Assembly (NCBI GenBank): GCA_905372345.1
Contig: CAJPPE010000139.1
Span: forward strand, 1 to 5,353
DNA length: 5,353 bases
Reading direction: 5' to 3'
Source: an uncultured Treponema sp.
Lineage (GTDB): Bacteria; Spirochaetota; Spirochaetia; Treponematales; Treponemataceae
The number at the start of each line of letters is the position of its first letter. The first letter of the stretch is position 1. Position numbers and translations under genes: made by a program. The notes under the pieces are model-generated. The model saw nothing but the letters and a program-made list of their open reading frames with translations, searched no databases and had not been told where the DNA came from. Positions 1-5,353 of this stretch are shown here, piece after piece.

Positions 1-26
1 TAATTAGAGTAATATCGATATATTTT

Positions 27-1139
27 TTATTTGTAGCAAAACGGTATTCCCACCCTCTCAACCGATTCTATTATACCGCCGCCGATGATATAATTGCCGG
101 AATAAAAAACTGCGGCTTGTCCTTCGGCGACGGCTTTTTCAGGCTCTATAAATTCTACCTTAAATTTTTCCGTAGGTTTAAACTCCTCATTTTTAAGCGG
201 AATCAATTTTGCCTTTTTCTTTTGTTGGCGGTATCGTGTTTTTACCTCAATATCGATTTCTTTGTCTATTGTTTTTTTTGAGATTATATTTACATCTGAG
301 GCTGTGAGACTTTCGGCAAAGAGTTCTTCATCCCTGCCTACAGTAACCGTGTTCGCCTTTGCATCTTTTTTTACAACATAGACGGGATAACCCATTGCGA
401 TTGCAAGGCCTCGTCTTTGACCTATGGTATAATATTGAAGCCCTTTGTGGCGGCCTATTTCATTTCCCCTTGTATCAACAAATTTCCCTTCTTTAAAAGA
501 ATCCGCAGCAAGGGCGTTTATTACCCTTGTATAATCGTCATCTAGAACAAAACAGATGTCTTGGCTGTCGGGGCGGTGAGCATTTATAAGGCCTGCATCT
601 TCGGCTATGCTTCTCACTTTTTCTTTGGTAAAATCACCTAAAGGAAAAATAGAACGGGAAAGCTGTTCTTGAGTAAGAAGAGCTAAAAAATAGCTTTGGT
701 CTTTTTGAACATCCCCAGCCTGTCTTAGTAAAAATCTTTCCTCGCCTTCAATTTCGGTTTTTTCTATCTTTGCATAATGGCCTGTTGCAATTTTATCGAA
801 GCCGTCCTTTAAGGCTTGTTCTAAAAAAAGGCCGAATTTTATTTTGCTGTTGCATATAAAGCAGGGATTCGGCGTTCTTCCTTGTTTGTACTCTTCTACA
901 AAGTAGTCGATGATTTCAGCCTTAAAAGTTTCCCTCATATCGTATACAATGTGTTTTATACCGAGCTTGTCTGCAACTTTTTTTGCATCGTCAATATCAT
1001 CGATCTGCTCTTTATAAATGCCTGACAGTTTCGGTAAAAGCTGCATCGTAAGGCCTGTAACATCATAGCCTTGATCTATCAATAGTTTTGCCGCAACAGC
1101 GGAATCAACCCCTCCGCTCAAACCAACAAGCACCTTCAT
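27..1139 (-). CDS. mnmA: tRNA-specific 2-thiouridylase MnmA
   Basis: This cytoplasmic enzyme adenylates and then thiolates U34 of the tRNAs for Lys, Glu and Gln, making the 2-thio part of mnm5s2U with sulfur passed from a desulfurase or relay. The 370-residue product has the family's usual length. The N-terminal ATP pyrophosphatase P-loop GLSGGVDS is at residues 6-13, the conserved GRTPNPC..CN at 87-97 and ATGHYAKIE at 118-126. The expected catalytic cysteines are Cys96 and Cys196 (SQDICF). The central-domain signature YYTIGQRRGL is at 236-245, and a C-terminal beta-barrel domain spans about 290-370 (KTRYRQ, EPEKAVAEGQAAVFY). An in-frame ATG at 1190 would add 17 residues overlapping mtnK. I reject it because the family begins right at the MKVLVGLSGG segment and the ribosome site fits the ATG at 1139. 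The gene starts 5 bases after the mtnK stop and is the last operon gene seen. Cys93 gives an additional CxxC. Identification is near certain; substrate details come from the family. Confidence 0.97.
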   Translation of the reverse strand: MKVLVGLSGGVDSAVAAKLLIDQGYDVTGLTMQLLPKLSGIYKEQIDDIDDAKKVADKLGIKHIVYDMRETFKAEIIDYFVEEYKQGRTPNPCFICNSKIKFGLFLEQALKDGFDKIATGHYAKIEKTEIEGEERFLLRQAGDVQKDQSYFLALLTQEQLSRSIFPLGDFTKEKVRSIAEDAGLINAHRPDSQDICFVLDDDYTRVINALAADSFKEGKFVDTRGNEIGRHKGLQYYTIGQRRGLAIAMGYPVYVVKKDAKANTVTVGRDEELFAESLTASDVNIISKKTIDKEIDIEVKTRYRQQKKKAKLIPLKNEEFKPTEKFKVEFIEPEKAVAEGQAAVFYSGNYIIGGGIIESVERVGIPFCYK

Positions 1140-1144
1140 CAAGA

Positions 1145-2347
1145 TTAAAGACCTCTTAAAATTTCTTCGGGGTTTAAAATCATGGTACATCCCAGTTCGG
1201 CTAAATCCCTTTCAAGGGCAATACGGCTTTCGATTTTTTTTATGTTTATAATTTCAGCAGTCTTTGCAGAACCGATTATCCTTCTGTTTAACTCGGTACC
1301 GCAAAAAGAAACGGCATCAATTTTTATTTTTTCGATGTAGTTGTCAATAAAAATTTCGTTTTGATAAATCGGATCTTTTATATTTTTAATAAGAAAATCT
1401 TTTGCAAACACATGGAAGAATTTAAATAGATTGTTTTTTGCGTTTTCAAGCCAAGATAAAAAGTCCGTCCTTTGTTTTTCTTCATCAACAAAAAGAGGCG
1501 AATATTTTGCATAGCCTTGAGCAAAAATAAAATGAGCAAGGACATTTCCAAGGTCATAGGCTATAGGGCCGTAAAAGGCGAATTCGGGATCGATTATTTT
1601 TATCTTCGTTTCTTCATTTTCATTTTTTACAAAGATGGAGCCCGAATGTAGGTCCCCGTGAATAAGCCCTTGAGGATAGTTATTGAATTTTTCTTTTAAG
1701 ACTGCAACCCTTGCAATGAGGTTTGAATCTTCATAAAACTTTTTTTTAAGCCAGTCGGCATTTTCGGGGAGCAAAATATTTCTTTGCCTTACATCCTTAT
1801 AAGGATGCGTAAAAACCAAGTCTTCAGTAATATTACAAAGATCGGGATTATAAAATTTGGCTGCTGCTTGAAATTTTTTTTGATAAGCTAAAACCAAATC
1901 TGTGGAAGGCAGGCTTGTGTCCACAATAAACCGAGCAATCAGTTCTTCAATTCCGTAAAATATTTTTCCGGCCATTAATTCCATTCTTAAATTAGAATAA
2001 GAACCGATGTCTTCCATTATGATTGCAGCCATAACCGGATCGGCATAAATTATTTTCGGAGAAAAATCGGGAGCACTTTTGTTATACAGTTTTAAAACTT
2101 CGGCTTCACGGATGCTCCTATCCGGGTTTAAATATCCGTCGGGACGCACCCTTGTTTGAACATCAGCTTGTTTTAAAATAAGAGATTTTTTTGTATTCGT
2201 GTCAAAAATGCGGTAGACATAATTTATATTACCGTCCCCTATTTCTTCACAAACTAAATTTTCATTCGAATCAAAAAAATTACTGTGCTCAAAGACATAA
2301 TCGATTATATCATCGCCTTCCATCTTGTAATGGGAACTAAACCGCAT
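1145..2347 (-). CDS. mtnK: S-methyl-5-thioribose kinase MtnK
   Basis: This cytoplasmic kinase phosphorylates 5-methylthioribose with ATP to methylthioribose-1-phosphate in the methionine salvage pathway, downstream of MTA nucleosidase. The 400-residue product matches the family length and has a choline/aminoglycoside-kinase-like fold. The glycine-rich loop EIGDGNINYVYRI is at residues 35-47, the ATP-binding lysine is probably Lys59 (LILKQ), and MED is at 111-113. The family-typical ITEDLVFTHPY is at 173-183, and the catalytic loop HGDLHSGSIF is at 230-239 with Asp231 as the likely base. The metal-binding DPEFAFYGP is at 253-261. The ELNRRIIGSAK segment at 352-362 corresponds to the substrate-binding arginine region. 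The ATG at 2347 is chosen because GGAGG lies just upstream; an internal ATG at 2323 has no such site. The gene follows the barrel-protein gene by 12 bases and precedes mnmA by 5. No other methionine-salvage gene is in the window, so whether the pathway is complete cannot be judged. Confidence 0.95.
   Translation of the reverse strand: MRFSSHYKMEGDDIIDYVFEHSNFFDSNENLVCEEIGDGNINYVYRIFDTNTKKSLILKQADVQTRVRPDGYLNPDRSIREAEVLKLYNKSAPDFSPKIIYADPVMAAIIMEDIGSYSNLRMELMAGKIFYGIEELIARFIVDTSLPSTDLVLAYQKKFQAAAKFYNPDLCNITEDLVFTHPYKDVRQRNILLPENADWLKKKFYEDSNLIARVAVLKEKFNNYPQGLIHGDLHSGSIFVKNENEETKIKIIDPEFAFYGPIAYDLGNVLAHFIFAQGYAKYSPLFVDEEKQRTDFLSWLENAKNNLFKFFHVFAKDFLIKNIKDPIYQNEIFIDNYIEKIKIDAVSFCGTELNRRIIGSAKTAEIINIKKIESRIALERDLAELGCTMILNPEEILRGL
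1151..1157 (-). promoter_or_regulatory. Ribosome binding site deciding the mnmA start
   Basis: The minus strand reads AAGAGGT here, about 11 bases before the ATG at 1139. It lies inside the last codons of mtnK (Leu-Arg-Gly-Leu). The spacing is a little long, but no comparable site precedes the alternative ATG at 1190. The position suggests that mnmA translation is coupled to the end of mtnK translation. Confidence 0.6.
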
Positions 2348-2351
2348 CCTG

Positions 2352-2356
2352 CCTCC
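2352..2356 (-). promoter_or_regulatory. Ribosome binding site of mtnK
   Basis: The minus strand reads GGAGG in the 12-base gap between the barrel-protein stop and the mtnK ATG, with 4 bases between site and start. The spacing is short, but the match to the anti-Shine-Dalgarno sequence is strong. It favours the ATG at 2347 over the ATG at 2323. Confidence 0.65.
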
Positions 2357-2359
2357 GCT

Positions 2360-3868
2360 TTAATAATGTAAACCTATACCGATAAAAATTTCGGAAACAG
2401 GTTTGCCGTCACGTTTTGCATAACCGTCTTTATTTTTTATTTCTCTCAAATCATGCCCGTAGCTTATACGTGCATAAATACTTCTCATTTTTATCGGATA
2501 CATTATTATTTCAAAGCCGCCTGAATACCAGCCGTGTTTTAGGTTGTAATAAGTATTTGATTCAGTATCATGAACTAAGGCCATATCCAAAAATGGTGTT
2601 ATGTGCAGCTCAAAGCCGAAAAAGCGAGTCCATTCAACTCCGGTAATTTCTTCCCACTTAAAAACGCCTATTTTTATAGGTACATCAAAGTTAAAACTAA
2701 AGGCCGTATCTGTAGAAATTCTATTATTTAAAATACCTCGCAAAATTTTTCCGGTATGCTCGTTTGATGTTTTTCCGAATAGATTATAAAAAAAATCAAA
2801 CCTGCCGTATAAACCAACTCGATCTAAAAAAGAATAAAAGCCCTTCGTTTCCAATCCAAAAGAAACATCTACATTACCTTTTTTATAAGTGTTATATTCA
2901 TAGTTATTATCAAAACTTACCGTAAAGCCCTGTCTAAAATTATTTATCCAGTTTACTTTACCCATTCCAAAACTATGTGACCAATTAATGTTTAAGCCTT
3001 TTTTATTTTCCTTGGTAATTTTTGTGAATTTCCAATTACCGTTTATACCAAAAGAAGGAGTCCATGTGATTGTGCCTAATGTTTGATTTTTGTATATATC
3101 AAATGTCAGCGATGTATAAAATCCATTTTTAAGATAATAATCTTTTTCTAACGGAGAAGCAGAGACATTTATATCTTGAGTTATACCAGCCGTTAAAGTA
3201 AGCCAATCAACACCCAATTTATATGAACCACTTAAGCCTGTGCCGAAATCAAAGCCGAATTTTTTATCTTGATCTATGCTAATTCCCGCATTAGTATTCC
3301 AAAGAAGTTTAACATGATTAATATAGAAAGGTAATGTAAATTTAGACCCCAACTCGAAAGAAGATTTGCCGGCGTTATTTCTGTTATATATTAAATCCAT
3401 TGTAAGAGGTTCAAGAGTTCCTAAAAAATTAAAATCTTTTAATTTAAGCTTAAACTCAAGCCCTTTGTTTGAATCAAAACTGGGGTAAGGAAGAGCTATG
3501 ATATTCCATGTATCTTTAACATATATTTTAAGCTTTACCGGAGTAATATTATTTTGAGGCTCCAAAAATTCAAAAGTAATTTCATGGGACTCTATTGTTC
3601 TCATATTATTGAATTCAGAATTAAGCTCTGCAATATATGCATCAAATTCTTCACGTGAAGAAAATACTCTATTTTTATCTATAGGTATTTTAGCCGATAA
3701 AGGACCGGCCTTAGTAAAGCCTTTTATGCTGTATTCAACACTTTCAATCTTATAAGCCGTATTATTAGCCAATAGAAAATCATCAGATTGCTCTTCAGTG
3801 TTTTGTGCATAAAGACCAAGTACAAAAAAACAACATAATAAGACCGTTAAAAAAAATCGTTTGTGCAT
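2360..3868 (-). CDS. Outer-membrane beta-barrel protein, single POTRA-like domain, Omp85-like
   Basis: I do not recognise a named gene. The 502-residue product starts with a signal peptide (basic MHKR, hydrophobic 5-19, probable cleavage after LYA at residue 21). The two cysteines at 12-13 do not form a lipobox. Residues about 38-118 follow a beta-alpha-alpha-beta-beta pattern (IESVEYSIKGF, SREEFDAYIAELN, SHEITFEFLE, VKLKIYVKDT), as in one POTRA domain. From about residue 125 on there are alternating polar/apolar strands rich in aromatics and glycine, starting with KDFNFLGTLEPL at 144-155. LRGI at 376-379 followed by FNFDVPI at 392-398 resembles the conserved (V/L)RG(F/Y) barrel-loop region of Omp85 proteins. 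GGFEIIMYP at 450-458 and YARISYGHDL at 465-474 resemble the last barrel strands, and the chain ends in an aromatic residue (GIGLHY). BamA usually has five POTRA domains and is much longer, so this is not the main BamA. A role in membrane-protein insertion, secretion or surface display is possible but unproven. The ATG sits one base after the purE stop, with GGCGGA 5 bases upstream. Confidence 0.8.
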   Translation of the reverse strand: MHKRFFLTVLLCCFFVLGLYAQNTEEQSDDFLLANNTAYKIESVEYSIKGFTKAGPLSAKIPIDKNRVFSSREEFDAYIAELNSEFNNMRTIESHEITFEFLEPQNNITPVKLKIYVKDTWNIIALPYPSFDSNKGLEFKLKLKDFNFLGTLEPLTMDLIYNRNNAGKSSFELGSKFTLPFYINHVKLLWNTNAGISIDQDKKFGFDFGTGLSGSYKLGVDWLTLTAGITQDINVSASPLEKDYYLKNGFYTSLTFDIYKNQTLGTITWTPSFGINGNWKFTKITKENKKGLNINWSHSFGMGKVNWINNFRQGFTVSFDNNYEYNTYKKGNVDVSFGLETKGFYSFLDRVGLYGRFDFFYNLFGKTSNEHTGKILRGILNNRISTDTAFSFNFDVPIKIGVFKWEEITGVEWTRFFGFELHITPFLDMALVHDTESNTYYNLKHGWYSGGFEIIMYPIKMRSIYARISYGHDLREIKNKDGYAKRDGKPVSEIFIGIGLHY

Positions 3869-3869
3869 T

Positions 3870-4364
3870 TTATTCCGCCATAAATTTATTTTTTAATTTG
3901 GAATCATCTTCAATTATTTTTTGAGCATTCGATTCCATATAAGATTTAACTGAATCCGCTATTTCCTTATCATAAAGAGAAAAGATTCTTGCGGCAAGGA
4001 GGGCTGCATTTTTAGGCTCCAACACCAAGGCCGGAGAAATTCCCGAGGGCATTCTAAGAGAAGAATAAATGTCTGCTCCTGCAAAACTATCGGATGAAGG
4101 AGGACAGGCTATTGTAGCCCCCTTTACAAAACCGTCCACAAAGCCGGAAAGAGCATTACTTCTTCCTGCAATAGTAATATAAAGTTTCGGTCTATCAAGA
4201 GCTTCATATTCTTTTAGCATAGAAACAACATGCTCCGCCGTTTTATGGGCCGAGCCTATTCTTATAGCATATTCTATTCCGAAAACCTTTAACTCCGAAG
4301 CTATTTTTTCTGCATGGCCCATATCCGAAGATGAACCCATAAGTATTATTACAAGAGGTTTCAC
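3870..4364 (-). CDS. purE: AIR carboxylase, class II PurE
   Basis: This cytoplasmic enzyme carboxylates 5-aminoimidazole ribonucleotide (AIR) to CAIR in de novo purine synthesis. The 164-residue product carries the phosphate/ribose-binding loop MGSSSDMGHAEKI at 9-21, SAHKT at 38-42, AGRSNALSGF at 66-75 and SSLRMPSG at 101-108. Common bacterial class I PurE has SAHRTP and AGGAAHLPGM instead and needs PurK. SAHK plus AGRSN marks class II, the animal-type enzyme that uses CO2 directly. For T. denticola PurE, published work describes exactly this activity and names His40 and Lys41 as key residues; both are present here at those numbers. Translation starts with GTG, overlapping the purC stop as GTGA, with a modest GCAGG site about 6 bases upstream. 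The only nearby ATG, at 4367, is followed at once by a stop. The numbering match to the described protein supports this start. No purK is in the window, as expected. Confidence 0.97.
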   Translation of the reverse strand: MKPLVIILMGSSSDMGHAEKIASELKVFGIEYAIRIGSAHKTAEHVVSMLKEYEALDRPKLYITIAGRSNALSGFVDGFVKGATIACPPSSDSFAGADIYSSLRMPSGISPALVLEPKNAALLAARIFSLYDKEIADSVKSYMESNAQKIIEDDSKLKNKFMAE

Positions 4365-5311
4365 ATTAAGCCTGCCTTTTTTAAGTTTTTTACTATGCGT
4401 TCTTCAACCGGATATTCTCCCGAAACAAATTTAGATTTTGTCAATTTTTCGTAGGCCGTGATATAAAGCTGAATAGCCTCATTCCAGACATTTTCATCGA
4501 GTTCGGGGATTTCTCCGTCGCCTCGATAGCCTTTTGCTGCATAGGCCATTCTTACAAATTCTTTATCGAAGTTTTCGGGCTCCTTTCCTTCCTTTAATCT
4601 TTGTTCGTAAGTATCGAGTTTCCAATAGCGTGAAGAATCGGGGGTATGGACCTCATCTATTAAAAGAATATTATTATCCTTATCTACACCGAATTCATAT
4701 TTTGTATCTACTAAAATCAAGCCCGCTTCTTTTGCACTTTTTTGGCCGCGTGCAAAAAGGGCAAGGGACGCTTTTTGTACAAAGTCCCATTGTTCTTTTG
4801 ACAGATAACCTTGCGAAACAACCTCATCGCAGGTAAGTCTTTCATCATGGCCTGTAGGGCCGCCCTTTGTGGTAGGAGTTATAATCGGCTTGGGTAAGGC
4901 CTGATTTTTTTTCAAGCCTTCAGGAAAATCATATCCGTATATATTTCTTTCACCTAAAGAATATCTGTACCAAAGGGCTGTAGATGTTACGCCTGTAATA
5001 TAGCCCCGTACAATGACCTCTATCGGAAGAGGTTTTACTTCAGTTACGATAATGCAGTTAGGATCCGGACAAGATATTATGTGATTTTTGATTATATCCT
5101 TGGTATTCTCAAACCACCAAAGAGAAAGCTGGTTTAAAACCTGTCCCTTGTATGGAAGGGCTGTAAGAACCCTGTCAAAGGCAGAAATCCTGTCTGTAGT
5201 TACAATCAAGCGTTTCCCTTCTTCCGGCGAGTACCAATCCCTTACCTTTCCGGTTTGTTTTGAAGGGAGAGGCAAATTAGATTCTCTAAAAGCTGCATTT
5301 CGTGAAATCAT
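4361..5311 (-). CDS. purC: SAICAR synthase PurC (long, yeast ADE1-like form)
   Basis: The enzyme joins CAIR and aspartate using ATP to form SAICAR, the step right after PurE, in the cytoplasm. The 316-residue product is of the longer type (about 300 residues, as in yeast ADE1) rather than the roughly 240-residue form common in bacteria. GKVRDWY at 21-27 is the nucleotide-binding start, TTDRISAFD is at 38-46 and KGQVLNQLSLWWF is at 55-67. The first family signature lies in PLPIEVIVRGYITG at 94-107. TPTTKGG..GHDE is at 145-157, VDTKYEFG at 201-208 and the second signature, LIDEVHTPDSSRYW, at 217-230. The N- and C-termini are complete. The ATG at 5311 has a strong ribosome site. The stop TGA overlaps the purE GTG by 4 bases, which predicts coupled translation. 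Whether purC is the first operon gene cannot be told, since only 42 bases lie upstream. Confidence 0.97.
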   Translation of the reverse strand: MISRNAAFRESNLPLPSKQTGKVRDWYSPEEGKRLIVTTDRISAFDRVLTALPYKGQVLNQLSLWWFENTKDIIKNHIISCPDPNCIIVTEVKPLPIEVIVRGYITGVTSTALWYRYSLGERNIYGYDFPEGLKKNQALPKPIITPTTKGGPTGHDERLTCDEVVSQGYLSKEQWDFVQKASLALFARGQKSAKEAGLILVDTKYEFGVDKDNNILLIDEVHTPDSSRYWKLDTYEQRLKEGKEPENFDKEFVRMAYAAKGYRGDGEIPELDENVWNEAIQLYITAYEKLTKSKFVSGEYPVEERIVKNLKKAGLM

Positions 5312-5317
5312 TTTAAA

Positions 5318-5324
5318 CTCCTCA
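5318..5324 (-). promoter_or_regulatory. Ribosome binding site of purC
   Basis: The minus strand reads TGAGGAG, 6 bases before the purC ATG. This is the strongest Shine-Dalgarno match in the window and fits a gene translated independently rather than through coupling. The remaining upstream bases (5325-5353) are AT-rich, but too few remain to call a promoter. Confidence 0.75.
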
Positions 5325-5353
5325 GGTTAATTTATACCGGCCAAGTATATATG

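Noticed and set aside
12..21. Palindrome ATATCGATAT just downstream of mnmA, considered as a terminator
   Set aside because: It has no loop, is A-T rich and is not followed by a T-run on the minus strand. No terminator is visible, and the operon may continue beyond the window.
1140..1190. Upstream ATG at 1190 extending MnmA by 17 residues
   Set aside because: The added residues are atypical for the family, overlap mtnK by 46 bases and lack a good ribosome site. The ATG at 1139 begins directly before the conserved P-loop segment.
2416..2789. Two overlapping plus-strand open frames opposite the barrel-protein gene
   Set aside because: They have no recognisable domains and lie entirely antisense to a gene with clear signal peptide and barrel features.
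3827..3838. Cysteines at residues 12-13 of the barrel protein considered as a lipoprotein box
   Set aside because: The preceding residues (LTVLL) do not fit a lipobox, and the hydrophobic stretch continues past them to a type I cleavage site after LYA at residue 21.
4534..4836. Plus-strand open frame of 100 codons opposite purC
   Set aside because: It is antisense to highly conserved PurC motifs and its predicted protein shows no family features, so it is a chance frame.
5088..5330. Plus-strand open frame covering the start of purC
   Set aside because: It is antisense to the conserved PurC N-terminus and has no recognisable product.
5331..5336. TATAAA on the minus strand as a -10 box for purC
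   Set aside because: It would place the transcript start within the ribosome site, and the -35 position lies outside the window, so a promoter cannot be supported.
5333..5349. Inverted repeat TATAC/GTATA with a 7-base loop upstream of purC
   Set aside because: Five mostly A-T pairs are expected by chance in AT-rich DNA. No purine riboswitch features can be judged in the 42 bases available.

Overview
The window is a compact block of five genes, all read from the minus strand, with almost no spare DNA. In transcription order (right to left) they are purC, purE, a gene for an outer-membrane beta-barrel protein, mtnK and mnmA. Neighbours overlap by 4 bases or are separated by 1, 12 and 5 bases, so this is very probably one operon with translational coupling. 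No supported gene lies on the plus strand. No RNA gene, mobile element, CRISPR array or long repeat was seen.

The source looks like an oral or host-associated spirochaete of the genus Treponema, close to T. denticola. The DNA is AT-rich. PurE is of the animal-like class II type, with His40 and Lys41 at exactly the numbers described for T. denticola PurE. The middle gene encodes a signal-peptide-bearing outer-membrane barrel, which fits a diderm. The species assignment is an inference from memory, not from a search.

Right part (3870-5311): purC and purE encode consecutive steps of de novo purine synthesis. PurE carboxylates AIR directly with CO2 to CAIR, and PurC joins CAIR to aspartate to give SAICAR. 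Their stop and start codons overlap (GTGA). The gene order and PurE class match the domain order of the animal fusion enzyme PAICS.

Middle (2360-3868): a 502-residue secreted protein. It has a signal peptide, one POTRA-like domain and a beta-barrel ending in an aromatic residue, with sequence hints of the Omp85/BamA superfamily (an LRGI motif followed by barrel strands). It is the least explained gene here and the most interesting. It is also visibly more AT-rich than its neighbours.

Left part (27-2347): mtnK encodes methylthioribose kinase, which recycles the sugar-sulfur part of methylthioadenosine; the adenine released earlier in that route feeds purine salvage. mnmA encodes the tRNA 2-thiouridylase. 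A loose theme of nucleotide and sulfur housekeeping links four of the genes, while the outer-membrane protein has no obvious link. The promoter and terminator of the operon are not visible and probably lie outside the window.
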